Shown: positions 1-8,294, counted from the first letter of the stretch. The stretch: DNA of 34,937 nt from Bacteroidota bacterium (GCA_029262835.1 JAJCYQ010000032.1:1-34937); one strand, 5' to 3'. Notes: a model not told the origin generated them from the letters alone. Translations and numbers: made by a program.

Positions 1-366
1 CGTTGGTTTTGGGGTGGGGCCGCGGTTATTCGGGTGGGGCCCGCGGGGTCTCCCCCCCGGGGGGCCCACTTCATGCTCCGTGACGCCGAGCTCTACGTGA
101 GACTCTCAACCTGCGCCCTTGAACTGGGAGACACGACCAAGTCGGAAGCGCTGGCCCGTGTTGCCGTGGCGCGCGAACCCGACAGCCCAGCCGCCCGGAT
201 GCATCTGGCCCGGGTCTTCATGACCAGCGGTCAGGACGACTTGGCCGCCCGGGTCCTGATTGAGGGCTTTGAAGAGCGCATGTTGCGTCCGGCCGATATC
301 CGGCGGAACGTCCACGTGGCGCCACTCATGGACCATCCCGATCTGGCACCCTGGCGCCGCCGTTGA
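1..366 (+). CDS. TPR-repeat protein, C-terminal fragment
   Basis: The reading frame is open from the first base, so this is probably the 3' end of a longer gene cut by the window edge; an internal ATG lies at 73. From about residue 25 the protein shows helix-turn-helix pairs typical of tetratricopeptide repeats (motifs such as YVRLSTCALELGD and ARMHLARVFMTSGQDDLA), a protein-interaction scaffold. No catalytic motif is visible. The first 70 bases are extremely G/C homopolymer rich and may be poor sequence, so the N-terminal part should not be trusted. The 3' end overlaps the convergent lipoprotein gene by about 41 bases. The partner and the role are unknown. Confidence 0.55.
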   Translation, partial: RWFWGGAAVIRVGPAGSPPRGAHFMLRDAELYVRLSTCALELGDTTKSEALARVAVAREPDSPAARMHLARVFMTSGQDDLAARVLIEGFEERMLRPADIRRNVHVAPLMDHPDLAPWRRR

Positions 367-1186
367 CTGGACGCACATCGGTGTAGGTCGATACCGTGCG
401 CACCCGGTAGGCCCCACGGAACGGCGTCCGGATCCGGGATTCAAATCGGGTATTGTTTGGAACAGCCCCGGCTCCACCGGGGAGCAACGTGACGTCCACA
501 TAGAACGAACTTTCCTCCCGAAAGAGCAGCGCCAGATCGACCCGCTCCAGGTACATGGCTACCAGTGTATTCGTCCCACGGTCCACGTAGTGGCGCGCGC
601 GGCGCACGTTCAGCCCGTCCGCCACGTCCGGCCGCGCGCGCGCCTCGACGACCTGCGCCTGCCGGTCCCACAGCAGTGTGTCGGCCAGTTCGCGGAATGC
701 GTATCGGTCCATGTTGCGGGCGTCGAGGTAGACCGGTTCATCGGGCAGTACAAACGGCACCAGATTCACGGGATCGGTCGTGGCCACGTTCTCCGACTGG
801 AAACGCCGGAAAAATCCATAATCAAATGTTCCACCGGAATCGGCCTGCTGTACAAATACCTCCCGCTCGCCATCGACCACGCGCACCTCGGCAATGTGCT
901 CCGTATAGGCAATCAGGAAGTCCTCCTCGTCGTACTGTTCTGTTCGGATATAGCGGGTATACTCTGATCTGGACAGTAGATCGAACGCATTGACCAGTTC
1001 CTGCGTATCAGCAGCGCGGATATCCTCAACCAGCGCATCGCGTTCCGCCTGCTCGTCCGGCCCCAGGGGGGTCACCTGCCGGCCACCGCATGCCGCAAGC
1101 AGGACGCCCATGACAATCGGCAGACACGCCGAAGCAAAGCGGCGTCGCCAGACGCCTGCACCCGAAATAATTCCACATTCATCCAT
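326..1186 (-). CDS. lipoprotein of unknown function
   Basis: This is a 286-residue protein with an N-terminal basic stretch (WRRRF), a hydrophobic segment and a lipobox (LLAAC, Cys at about residue 33), so it is predicted to be exported and lipid-anchored. The mature part is acidic and mixed alpha/beta, and I recognise no family. The start at 1186 is preferred over the in-frame ATG at 1204 because the latter would overlap the divergent phosphatase gene beginning at 1192. The two start codons are only a few bases apart, so their promoters must lie within each other's coding sequence or 5' end. There is no Shine-Dalgarno sequence. The 3' end runs into the convergent TPR gene. Confidence 0.7.
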   Translation of the reverse strand: MDECGIISGAGVWRRRFASACLPIVMGVLLAACGGRQVTPLGPDEQAERDALVEDIRAADTQELVNAFDLLSRSEYTRYIRTEQYDEEDFLIAYTEHIAEVRVVDGEREVFVQQADSGGTFDYGFFRRFQSENVATTDPVNLVPFVLPDEPVYLDARNMDRYAFRELADTLLWDRQAQVVEARARPDVADGLNVRRARHYVDRGTNTLVAMYLERVDLALLFREESSFYVDVTLLPGGAGAVPNNTRFESRIRTPFRGAYRVRTVSTYTDVRPVNGGARVPDRDGP

Positions 1187-1191
1187 CTGAC

Positions 1192-2049
1192 ATGTCCAAT
1201 CCATCCCCGGATTTCAAAATTTACGAAACAGCTCTTCGGGTCGGAGGCCTGGCGGCGCGGGAAGCCGGTGCCTACATCCTGTCCGAGTCCGGTTCCGTCG
1301 CGAGCGAAGACATCGCCGACAAAGGTACGCACGATCTCGTGAGCCGGGTAGACCACGAAGCCCAGCGTATCATAACCGCCCGCATAGCCGATGCGTTTCC
1401 CGGACACCATATCCTGGCGGAAGAAAACGACACGAACGGCACAAGCGCCACGCACATCGCCGTCCCCGACAAGGGCTATACGTGGATCATCGACCCGCTC
1501 GATGGCACGACCAACTTCCTGCACGGTGTGCCTCCCTGGTCCGTATCGATTGCCCTGGCCTACCAGGGTGAACCGCAGATGGGTATTGTATTCGACATGA
1601 CGCGGAACGAGCTGTTCACGGCAGCCGAGGGCATGGGCGCTTTCATGAACGGCCAGCCCTGCACGGTAAGCTCGAGCCCCCACCTGAACGACAGCCTGCT
1701 CACGACCGGCTTCCCGTACCGCGATTTTGATCACATGGACGCGTACCTGTCCGCACTTGGCCATTTCATGAAAGAGACCCGTGGCGTTCGCCGCCCGGGC
1801 TGCGCATCGATAGATCTGGCGTGGGTCGCCGCTGGACGGTTCGACGGCTTCTTCGAAAGTGGCCTGCATCCGTGGGACGTGGCCGCCGGGATGGTACTTG
1901 TCCGCGAGGCGGGCGGCCGGCTCTCCAATTACGAGGGCGAACCGGACCTGGCGCCGCTCGGCGCGCAGATCATTGCGTCGAACGGACACATTCACGACCA
2001 CATGGTGCACGTCCTGCAACCCGTCCGCAACGTACTCGACGAGCATTGA
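1192..2049 (+). CDS. inositol-monophosphatase-family phosphatase (SuhB/HisN/CysQ-like)
   Basis: This is a 285-residue cytoplasmic Mg2+-dependent, Li+-sensitive-type phosphomonoesterase of the IMPase superfamily. The metal-binding signatures are complete: an acidic ILAEE motif near residue 74, WIIDPLDGTTNF at about 98-109, and WDVAAG at about 228-233. Length is normal for the family. The superfamily includes inositol-1-phosphatase, fructose-1,6-bisphosphatase, 3'-phosphoadenosine phosphatase and a histidinol-phosphatase (HisN), and the sequence alone does not decide between these. HisN is worth considering because the HisB domain encoded in the same window has no phosphatase domain, but that is inference. 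It is transcribed divergently from the lipoprotein gene and followed by fabI after 83 bases. Confidence 0.88.
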   Translation: MSNPSPDFKIYETALRVGGLAAREAGAYILSESGSVASEDIADKGTHDLVSRVDHEAQRIITARIADAFPGHHILAEENDTNGTSATHIAVPDKGYTWIIDPLDGTTNFLHGVPPWSVSIALAYQGEPQMGIVFDMTRNELFTAAEGMGAFMNGQPCTVSSSPHLNDSLLTTGFPYRDFDHMDAYLSALGHFMKETRGVRRPGCASIDLAWVAAGRFDGFFESGLHPWDVAAGMVLVREAGGRLSNYEGEPDLAPLGAQIIASNGHIHDHMVHVLQPVRNVLDEH

Positions 2050-2082
2050 CACAGGGCTTATATCCCTGACGCCGCGCATGCG

Positions 2083-2090
2083 TATCTTTG
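2083..2090 (+). promoter_or_regulatory. candidate -7 box TATCTTTG upstream of fabI
   Basis: TATCTTTG matches the Bacteroidota housekeeping -7 consensus TAnnTTTG and is preceded by CG, as is the identical box before pcrA. It would start transcription at about 2094, giving an untranslated leader of about 39 bases before the fabI ATG at 2133. No convincing -33 TTTG is seen at the usual spacing. Confidence 0.5.
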
Positions 2091-2132
2091 CCGGCGCGCA
2101 TTCCAGCAACCAACAACCTGAGCCCCAATCCC

Positions 2133-3029
2133 ATGGCCTCAACCGGACACGGCCTCCTCGAAGGCAAAAAAGGCATCATTTTCGGTGCCCTCAATGAAAG
2201 CTCCATCGCCTGGTCTATCGCCGAGGCGGTCCATCGCGAGGGCGGCACGTTCATCCTCTCCAATGCGCCCGTCGCACGGCGCCTCGGCTCGCTCGATGCG
2301 CTCGCCGAAGCCACCGGCGCCCGCGTGGTGTGGGCCGACGCCACGGACGACGATGACCTCTCCGCACTCGTATCGGAAGCCAAGGAAGTCTGGGGCGGCA
2401 TTGATTTCATGGTCCACTCCATCGGAATGGGCCTCAATGTGCGCAAGAACGTCGAGTACGAAGAGCTCAACTACGAGTGGTACAAGAAGACGCTCGACAT
2501 CTCGGCCATCAGCCTTCACCGCTCCATCCAGGCCTGTCTGGCCCAGAACGCCCTCCGGAGCGGCGCATCCATCCTGGCCCTGTCCTATATCGGCGCGCAG
2601 CGCACGTTCTCCAAGTATTCGGAGATGGGAGATGCGAAAGCCCTGCTTGAAAGCATTGTGCGCAGCTACGGATACCGCCTCGGCAAACACGGTGTGCGTA
2701 TCAATGCCGTCTCGCAGAGTCCTACCAAGACGACCGCCGGCTCGGGCATTGCCGGGTTCGATGCCATGTTTGAATTCGCTGAACGCATTGCGCCACTTGG
2801 CAATGCAGACGCCGAGTCGTGCGCCGACTACTGCGTCTCGCTGCTCTCCGACCTGACGCGCATGGTCACCATGCAGACGCTTTTCCACGACGGCGGCTTC
2901 AGCACGATGGGCATCTCGGATGCGCTGATCGAAGACCTGTCCTCGGTACAAGGGGCTGTTAACTCGACGTCAGAGCCCGCTGACGGTAGCCAATTTCGTG
3001 TCCGCCAAGGCGAACGAACCGAAGTGTAG
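2133..3029 (+). CDS. fabI: enoyl-[acyl-carrier-protein] reductase (NADH), FabI type, with altered C-terminus
   Basis: FabI reduces trans-2-enoyl-ACP to acyl-ACP in the last step of each fatty-acid elongation cycle. It is a short-chain dehydrogenase fold with the FabI-specific cofactor motif GALNESSIAWSIA starting at residue 18. The catalytic pair is Tyr162/Lys169 (KYSEMGDAK, Y-x6-K), with the upstream Tyr in LSYIGAQ, followed by the SQSPTKT loop. ATG 2133 is preferred over the TTG at 2088, which overlaps the candidate -7 box. The native domain ends near residue 273 (ISDALIEDL). The last 25 residues, from GAVNSTS to the stop, are translated from the palindromic element at 2952-3219, so the original stop codon has been displaced. 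Total length is 298 residues, longer than usual for FabI. Activity is probably kept, since the catalytic core is intact. Confidence 0.92.
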   Translation: MASTGHGLLEGKKGIIFGALNESSIAWSIAEAVHREGGTFILSNAPVARRLGSLDALAEATGARVVWADATDDDDLSALVSEAKEVWGGIDFMVHSIGMGLNVRKNVEYEELNYEWYKKTLDISAISLHRSIQACLAQNALRSGASILALSYIGAQRTFSKYSEMGDAKALLESIVRSYGYRLGKHGVRINAVSQSPTKTTAGSGIAGFDAMFEFAERIAPLGNADAESCADYCVSLLSDLTRMVTMQTLFHDGGFSTMGISDALIEDLSSVQGAVNSTSEPADGSQFRVRQGERTEV

Positions 3030-3219
3030 CAGCGTTACTCGAGGTGAGGACAACGATGGTGGATGCGAAATTGGCCCCGTCCCGCAGGGTAGCGTCGAAA
3101 ATGGCGTTTCTCTGCGTTGTTCGTCACTCGAATGACGCTGCCATACTTCGCTCCTTACGCCTTGATAAACGCCATTTTCGACTGCTACAGTGGACTCTGA
3201 CGTCGTGTTAACAGCCCCT
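2952..3219. mobile_element. MITE-like palindromic element, 268 bp
   Basis: The element is bounded by 25-base terminal inverted repeats at 2952-2976 and 3195-3219. Each begins AGGGGCTGTTAAC and reads on to GACGTCAGAG, with one mismatch between the two ends. Inside is a second inverted pair, 3089-3109 and 3167-3188 (core TCGAAAATGGCGTTT, one indel), and smaller ones such as CCAATTTCG/CGAAATTGG and CGTCA..TGACG. There is no transposase ORF. This nested structure fits a non-autonomous miniature inverted-repeat element. No clear target-site duplication is visible at either edge. It separates fabI from the HAD gene and contributes codons to the end of fabI and potentially to the start of the HAD gene. 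Confidence 0.75.
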
Positions 3220-3222
3220 AAC

Positions 3223-3996
3223 GTGATTCGACTCTTCGTGACTGACATCGATGGGTGCCTGGCCGAACCCTATGCACCTTTCGACATGGCGCACCTCGGA
3301 CGCCTCATTGACCGAACAACGGAAGGAGGTCGTTTCGGGGAGGTTCCGGACGTTCCTGCCGTCAGTATCTGTTCAGGACGCGCCTATCCATACGTGGAGG
3401 CCATGAGCCAACTCCTCGGATGCCGCGTTCCCGTGTTGTTCGAGTCCGGCGCGGGCATGTTCGACCTGGAAACAGCCACCTGCATGTGGCACCCGAAGGC
3501 AACGCCCGATGTCCAACGGCAGGTCGATCGCGTCCGCGGGTTCATGGAAGGCCTCGTAGAGGGCACAGGAATGAGTATGGACTATGCCAAGGTCATGCAG
3601 GCCGCGCTCGTGGGTACAGATCCGGACGAACTGCACGACGCGGCCCGGGCCATTGCGACGTGGGTAAGTAGACATGCCCCTGATTTTGAGACCTTCACGA
3701 CACATGTTTCCATCGATGTCGTACCGCGGTGGCTCACAAAACGGGAGGGCCTTGCGTGGCTGGCAGAGCACGTGGATGTGGGGCTCCACGAAATGGCGTA
3801 TATCGGCGACACGAATGGTGATATCGGCGCGCTGAAAACGGTTGGCCTGTCGTTTGCGCCAGAAAACGCCGTTCCAGAGGTCAAGGACGTCGTCATGCAC
3901 GTCACGCCGAGCCGCTATGCCCCGTCGGTCGTGGAGGCGTACGAACTGGTCCTGGCCCACAACAGGAACATTCAGCAAGCCGGAAGCCCGTCGTAG
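3223..3996 (+). CDS. HAD-superfamily hydrolase, Cof/phosphatase type
   Basis: This is a 257-residue cytoplasmic phosphatase of the haloacid dehalogenase superfamily with a C2-type cap. All four motifs are present: motif I DIDGCL with nucleophile Asp8 and acid/base Asp10, motif II Ser in SICSGR, motif III Lys in LTKREGLAWL, and motif IV GDTNGD at about 195-200. It resembles the Cof/sucrose-phosphate-phosphatase/mannosylglycerate-phosphate-phosphatase group, and the substrate cannot be read from the sequence. Start: GTG at 3223 begins right before the conserved first strand (IRLFVTDIDG). A longer GTG start at 3190 would add 11 residues encoded by the inverted repeat of the adjacent element, and is less likely. 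Its native promoter may have been replaced by the element. Confidence 0.8.
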   Translation: MIRLFVTDIDGCLAEPYAPFDMAHLGRLIDRTTEGGRFGEVPDVPAVSICSGRAYPYVEAMSQLLGCRVPVLFESGAGMFDLETATCMWHPKATPDVQRQVDRVRGFMEGLVEGTGMSMDYAKVMQAALVGTDPDELHDAARAIATWVSRHAPDFETFTTHVSIDVVPRWLTKREGLAWLAEHVDVGLHEMAYIGDTNGDIGALKTVGLSFAPENAVPEVKDVVMHVTPSRYAPSVVEAYELVLAHNRNIQQAGSPS

Positions 3997-4067
3997 AAGT
4001 AGAAGCGTGTTGAATAAGTAGCGGGCGCACGACAGGATCCCACGGGGCTTATCCTCGTTTCCAGCGC

Positions 4068-4829
4068 ATGCACTGGACGTACCGAACTGCTTTTCTGCTC
4101 CTCGTGGCCACAATCGTGCTGCCAGGCCGGGGCGTATTGGCGCAGGCCGATGCCGGCAGCCTGTACTATGTCGTGGATCGCAGCGCCGCCATTACGTTTG
4201 CCGATGACACGACCCGGACCTACGTCCACCCCGGCTTCCGCGAGCCGCTCATGGTACTGCCTGGGCCAGGCCAGACGCCGGGCGGGTGGCTCTCCGTGCG
4301 CACACTCGATGGGGCCCATGGCCTTATCCGCGCTTCGGCTGTCTCCAACATCTGGGTCCGCGTATCCAAATCGGAGCAGACCCTGCACGTGTATCGCGGG
4401 CGTGAACTCATCTACGACTGGCCGACGGACCTGGGCTACAATTTCTTCGCCGACAAAGTGAAGCGGGGTTCGTCGGCCGAGCCCGACCACTGGCGTACAC
4501 CCGAAGGAGAGTTCTTCGTGGTAGCCAAGAACCCGAGGTCCCAGTTCCACCGCGCGTTCGTACTGAACTATCCCAACGCCAAAAATGCACAGCGAGGGTT
4601 CGAAGAAGGTCTGATTTCCGACGCCGAATACGAAGCCATTACATCGGCCGAAGCCCAGTTCCGTGTGCCTCCAATGTCTACCGCGCTCGGTGGCTTCATC
4701 GAAATTCATGGCGACGGCACGGGCATTCGCAGCAACTGGACACAGGGCTGCATTGCCATCACGAATACGCAGATGAATACCCTCTGGGACATGATCCAGG
4801 TAGGTACACCCGTCCTCATAGAACCCTGA
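4068..4829 (+). CDS. exported L,D-transpeptidase (YkuD domain)
   Basis: This is a 253-residue protein with a signal peptide ending near LAQA. The N-terminal half (about 25-100) looks like a small SH3-like region. From about residue 103 (VRVSKSEQTLHVYRG) comes the YkuD catalytic domain, with His214 in IEIHGDG and Cys228 in TQGCIAIT, matching the family pattern H-x(n)-[ST]-x-GC. L,D-transpeptidases make 3-3 peptidoglycan cross-links or attach proteins to peptidoglycan in the periplasm. It lies 4 bases before the NfeD-type gene, and the TonB-like lipoprotein gene follows that one, so the three form an envelope operon. The usual Ser/Thr-His-Gly-Cys is Thr-Gln-Gly-Cys here, a small deviation. Confidence 0.85.
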   Translation: MHWTYRTAFLLLVATIVLPGRGVLAQADAGSLYYVVDRSAAITFADDTTRTYVHPGFREPLMVLPGPGQTPGGWLSVRTLDGAHGLIRASAVSNIWVRVSKSEQTLHVYRGRELIYDWPTDLGYNFFADKVKRGSSAEPDHWRTPEGEFFVVAKNPRSQFHRAFVLNYPNAKNAQRGFEEGLISDAEYEAITSAEAQFRVPPMSTALGGFIEIHGDGTGIRSNWTQGCIAITNTQMNTLWDMIQVGTPVLIEP

Positions 4830-4833
4830 AACC

Positions 4834-6222
4834 ATGCGACGCTTCCACTCCGCCCTGCTGATGTCCGTGCTCATGGCCATGCTGCTCTCCGCAGCCGGGC
4901 CATCGGCCACCCGCGCCCAACTCATACCATTTGAAAATCTCGCAGGCGGCCCCGTCTACATTGTCCGCGTCGACGGCATGATCGACAAGGGCCTCTCCAT
5001 GCACATGGACCGCGCCATTGCCAGTGCCGAGGCCGACAATGCCAGCCTGCTCATTCTGCACATGGATACGTTCGGCGGACTGCTCGATGCGGCCGACATC
5101 ATGCGCAAGGCCATCCTCTCGACCTCTGTCCCGACCGTCTCCTACGTGGACCGAAACGCGGCGTCGGCCGGCGCCCTGATTTCCTATGCCGCTGACCGGA
5201 TTGTAATGGCTCCCGGGGCCAGCATCGGCGCCGCGACGGTCGTTGAGGGCACGGGTGGCGAAGCCGCACCCGACAAGTACCAGAGCTACATGCGCGGCCT
5301 CATGCGGGCTACCGCCGAAGCAAACGGCCGCGACCCCGCCATTGCCGAGGCCATGGTGGATCCGGACCTGGAGGTCGAGGGGGTCATTGCCGCAGGCCAG
5401 GTGCTCACGCTCTCTACCAAGGAAGCGGTGGATCAGGGCGTAGCCGACGCTGAAATCGCCTCCATCGATGCCCTCCTGGAAGCACTGGGTGCCAGCCAGA
5501 CGCCCCGCATTGCCCATACGGTCAGTACGAGCGAAAAAATCATCCGCTTTTTCGGCTCTCCCGTCCTGCAGTCCATGCTCATGCTCATGATGCTCGGCGG
5601 CCTCTATTTTGAGCTCCAGACCCCGGGCGTGGGGTTTGCAGGCGCCATGGCCGCCGTCGGCGCCGCCCTCTTTTTTGGCCCCAACTACCTCAACGGACTG
5701 GTCGAAATCTGGGAAGTAGCTGTGTTCATCCTGGGTGTGGCGCTCCTGTTGGCCGAAATCTTTGTCATACCGGGCTTCGGCGTCGCTGGTATCAGCGGCA
5801 TCACGCTCGTCGTACTCGCGCTCGGCGTCTCACTCATCGGGAATGTGGGCCTCTCGTTTCCTTCCGGCGGCGCCATTGCATCGGCTACCGTCACGCTCGC
5901 GACAACGATGGTCCTCTTCATCGGCATGCTCTTCGGGCTCGGCAAGTACATACCCCGATCAGACCGTTTTGCCCAACTTGTTCTCCAGCCCAATCTGGGC
6001 AGCAAGGAAGGGTACACATCATCGCACACCCGCTCTGAACTCGTCGGGGTCCGCGGAATGGCCCTGACGCCGCTCAGGCCGTCCGGGGCGGTTGACGTTG
6101 GCGGCGACCGCATAGATGTCGTGACCGCTGGCGACTGGATAGCCGCCGGAACGGAAGTCGAAATCGTAAGCGTTCACGGCAGCCGCGTGGAAGTCCGGAC
6201 CGTACGCGAGGTCACCACCTGA
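4834..6222 (+). CDS. NfeD-family membrane serine protease (ClpP-like, long form)
   Basis: This is a 462-residue NfeD protein of the long type. It has a signal peptide (ending SATRAQ), then a ClpP/SppA-like crotonase-fold protease domain at about 30-220. The nucleophile Ser lies in RNAASAGALISYAAD, and the oxyanion segment HMDTFGG is present. Then come about four to five hydrophobic helices (about 240-380) and a C-terminal OB-fold NfeD domain (about 395-462). Long NfeD proteases cleave hydrophobic substrates and normally work with a stomatin/prohibitin-like slipin. No slipin gene is visible next to this one, which is unusual. It is co-transcribed with the L,D-transpeptidase upstream and overlaps the next start codon by one base. 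Confidence 0.88.
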   Translation: MRRFHSALLMSVLMAMLLSAAGPSATRAQLIPFENLAGGPVYIVRVDGMIDKGLSMHMDRAIASAEADNASLLILHMDTFGGLLDAADIMRKAILSTSVPTVSYVDRNAASAGALISYAADRIVMAPGASIGAATVVEGTGGEAAPDKYQSYMRGLMRATAEANGRDPAIAEAMVDPDLEVEGVIAAGQVLTLSTKEAVDQGVADAEIASIDALLEALGASQTPRIAHTVSTSEKIIRFFGSPVLQSMLMLMMLGGLYFELQTPGVGFAGAMAAVGAALFFGPNYLNGLVEIWEVAVFILGVALLLAEIFVIPGFGVAGISGITLVVLALGVSLIGNVGLSFPSGGAIASATVTLATTMVLFIGMLFGLGKYIPRSDRFAQLVLQPNLGSKEGYTSSHTRSELVGVRGMALTPLRPSGAVDVGGDRIDVVTAGDWIAAGTEVEIVSVHGSRVEVRTVREVTT

Positions 6223-6962
6223 TGCCCATGCGCGCGACCTCCTGGCAGACCGCTCTCGCTGTGATTGCACTTTTTTCTGGTGGATGCACAGCTGACGTGC
6301 CCATCCAGACCGATCCGCCCGACGGATGGGTAACGGACAGCCCTCAGCTCAAATGGTGGCAGGCCTCGGCCGATACGACGGGGCTCTTCCGGAGCCTGGA
6401 TACGCTCGAAGACCTTGGCGCGACGGGTGCCTATCTCGAAAACGTCCAGCTCGACCAGATGACCAATGATCTGGCGCGGCGCAAGCTCGCCGTACTGGTC
6501 AAGAAAAACCTGCTTCCCCTCTTCCGGAATGAGCCGCAGGTGGTCGACTCCCTGTTCGACCGCTACGTGTTTCCGCGAATGGAAACCGCCCGGATCTACG
6601 GTGACGTGGCACCGGAAATAGAGAAATTCAAGGCAGAAGGGTACCGCGTCATTGCCCGGCACTTCCGCTCGCCGCGTCCGCTTACCAAAATGGGCATTGA
6701 CATCCCGGTAGCCATCCCGGACAGCCTGCAGAAGGCCCAATACAACGGATCGGCGTTCATCCAGGTGGCTGTCGACTCGCTTGGACATCCCGTCGCCATG
6801 GAACTCCTCTACGGCGTGCACCCGGTCCTGGACCGCATTGCCCTGCGTGCGACGACCGAAATGCGCTGGCAGCCAGCCTATCTGCTCGGCAGCCACCGCT
6901 CGCGGCCCATTCCCTCGTGGGCGCGCTTCAAAATCCGGTTCAATTCCAACCTCACGCCCTGA
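6222..6962 (+). CDS. lipoprotein with TonB C-terminal-like domain
   Basis: This is a 246-residue protein whose first residues form a short signal peptide with a lipobox (FSGGC). The middle part is helical and charged. The last about 65 residues (AFIQVAVDSLGHPV then LRATTEMRWQPA) match the TonB C-terminal fold pattern, where V-x-V-D-S-x-G-x-V is characteristic. There is no proline-rich spacer or N-terminal TonB anchor, so it is not a standard energy transducer; many Bacteroidota proteins carry this domain with unknown roles. The ATG at 6222 overlaps the nfeD stop (TGATG); ATG 6228 is an alternative start. It converges on the nucleoside transporter gene with only 9 bases between stops. Confidence 0.7.
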   Translation: MPMRATSWQTALAVIALFSGGCTADVPIQTDPPDGWVTDSPQLKWWQASADTTGLFRSLDTLEDLGATGAYLENVQLDQMTNDLARRKLAVLVKKNLLPLFRNEPQVVDSLFDRYVFPRMETARIYGDVAPEIEKFKAEGYRVIARHFRSPRPLTKMGIDIPVAIPDSLQKAQYNGSAFIQVAVDSLGHPVAMELLYGVHPVLDRIALRATTEMRWQPAYLLGSHRSRPIPSWARFKIRFNSNLTP

Positions 6963-6971
6963 CCGCAGGTC

Positions 6972-8294
6972 TTACCCTGCGAGCACCCCAGCGATGGTTG
7001 CCGTCATCAGGTTGGCCATCGTGCCCGCCATGACAGCCCGCACGCCGAGTTTGGCCAGGTCGCTGGTTCGTTCGGGCGCGAGCGGTCCAATGCCTCCTAT
7101 CTGGATGGCAATCGACGACAGGTTCGCAAACCCGCAGAGCGCAAATGTAGCCATGACAATCGTCTTGGCCGACAGCGCATCGGTCGATATCTGCCCGGCC
7201 AGACTGATATAGGCCACGAACTCGTTGGCAATCACCTTCGTGCCAATAAGCGACCCGAAGGCCACGATGTCCTGCATGGGTACACCGATGAGCCATGCCA
7301 GCGGGGCAATCCCCCACCCGAGGAGCTGCTCGAGCGTCAGGCTGACCCCGACGAACCCGCCTGCCCAGCCCAGCATGTAATTCACCATGGCAATCAGCGC
7401 GAGGAAGGCGAGCAGCATGGCCCCGACATTGAGCGCCAGTTTGAGCCCGTCCGATGCGCCCGAAGCCGCTGCGTCGATCACATTGGCCGACTTCTGCTCC
7501 ACATCGATCTTCACGGCCCCCCGCGTGGCCGGCTCATCGACTTCCGGAATCATCATCTTGGCCAGCAGCAGCGCCGCCGGCGCCGCCATGACGCTCGCGC
7601 CCAGCAGCTGCTCGGCGAACAGCAGCCGGCCCGCATCCAGCGAAATCCCCATGGCCTGCGCGTACGGATCGCCGAGGATCTGGATGTACGCCGCCATGAC
7701 GCCGCCGGCAATGGTTGCCATGCCCCCGGTCATCACGGCCATGAGTTCGGACATGGTCATAGCGCCCAGATAGGGACGCACCACGAGCGGCGCCTCGGTC
7801 TGCCCTACGAACACATTGGCCGTCACCGAGAGCGACTCGGCGCCGCTTGTGCCGAGGAATTTCGCCATGGCCGCCGCCATGGCCTGCACAATGCGCTGCA
7901 TAATTCCGAGGTGGTACAGGATGGCCATCAGGGATCCGAAAAACACGATGGTCGGAAGCACCTGGAAGGCGAAAAACATGCCCATGCTGCCCTCCATGCC
8001 GGGGCTTTTGGCCAGGTCCCCGAAAATGAACTCCGCACCAGCCGTGGTAAAATCAAGCACGAGAACAAAAAACGAGCTGACCCACGAGAAAAACGCCTTC
8101 ACCCATCCAAGCGGGGCGAACCAGGCACCCATCTGATCGCCCTTGAGCAGAAAGACCGCCAGTGTCATCTGCAGACCGAGCGCCGAGCCCACCATGCGCC
8201 AGGAAATGGCTTTTTTGTTGTTCGACATAGCCCAGGCAAGCCCGAGAAGCACGGAAAGCCCCAGCAGTCCGCGCAGAAATCCAACGAAGTCCAT
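6972..8294 (-). CDS. concentrative nucleoside transporter (CNT/NupC family)
   Basis: This is a 440-residue inner-membrane nucleoside:cation symporter. The N-terminal helices, the central NupC signature NVFVGQTEAPLVVRPY (GQTEAP at 164-169) and the second signature GTKVIANEFVAY near residue 350 are all conserved; the Gln/Glu and Asn/Glu in these motifs bind the nucleoside in structures of the family. Length is normal and no frame damage is seen. Cation specificity (Na+ or H+) cannot be told by eye. It is divergent from pcrA, with a 61-base intergenic region that holds a strong -7 box for pcrA and a weaker TATATTCC on its own strand (8321-8328). Confidence 0.93.
   Translation of the reverse strand: MDFVGFLRGLLGLSVLLGLAWAMSNNKKAISWRMVGSALGLQMTLAVFLLKGDQMGAWFAPLGWVKAFFSWVSSFFVLVLDFTTAGAEFIFGDLAKSPGMEGSMGMFFAFQVLPTIVFFGSLMAILYHLGIMQRIVQAMAAAMAKFLGTSGAESLSVTANVFVGQTEAPLVVRPYLGAMTMSELMAVMTGGMATIAGGVMAAYIQILGDPYAQAMGISLDAGRLLFAEQLLGASVMAAPAALLLAKMMIPEVDEPATRGAVKIDVEQKSANVIDAAASGASDGLKLALNVGAMLLAFLALIAMVNYMLGWAGGFVGVSLTLEQLLGWGIAPLAWLIGVPMQDIVAFGSLIGTKVIANEFVAYISLAGQISTDALSAKTIVMATFALCGFANLSSIAIQIGGIGPLAPERTSDLAKLGVRAVMAGTMANLMTATIAGVLAG

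Noticed and set aside
326-1204. ATG 1204 as start of the lipoprotein
   Set aside because: It would overlap the divergent phosphatase coding start and adds residues with no signal-peptide value.
2088-2132. TTG 2088 as start of FabI
   Set aside because: It lies inside the candidate -7 box, and ATG 2133 is closer to the conserved domain start.
1072-2142. Long minus-strand ORF opposite the IMPase gene
   Set aside because: It mirrors the codon bias of the plus-strand gene; the IMPase motifs are complete on the plus strand.
3972-4925. 317-residue minus-strand ORF opposite the L,D-transpeptidase
   Set aside because: Shadow frame of a recognisable YkuD gene, with no domain features of its own.
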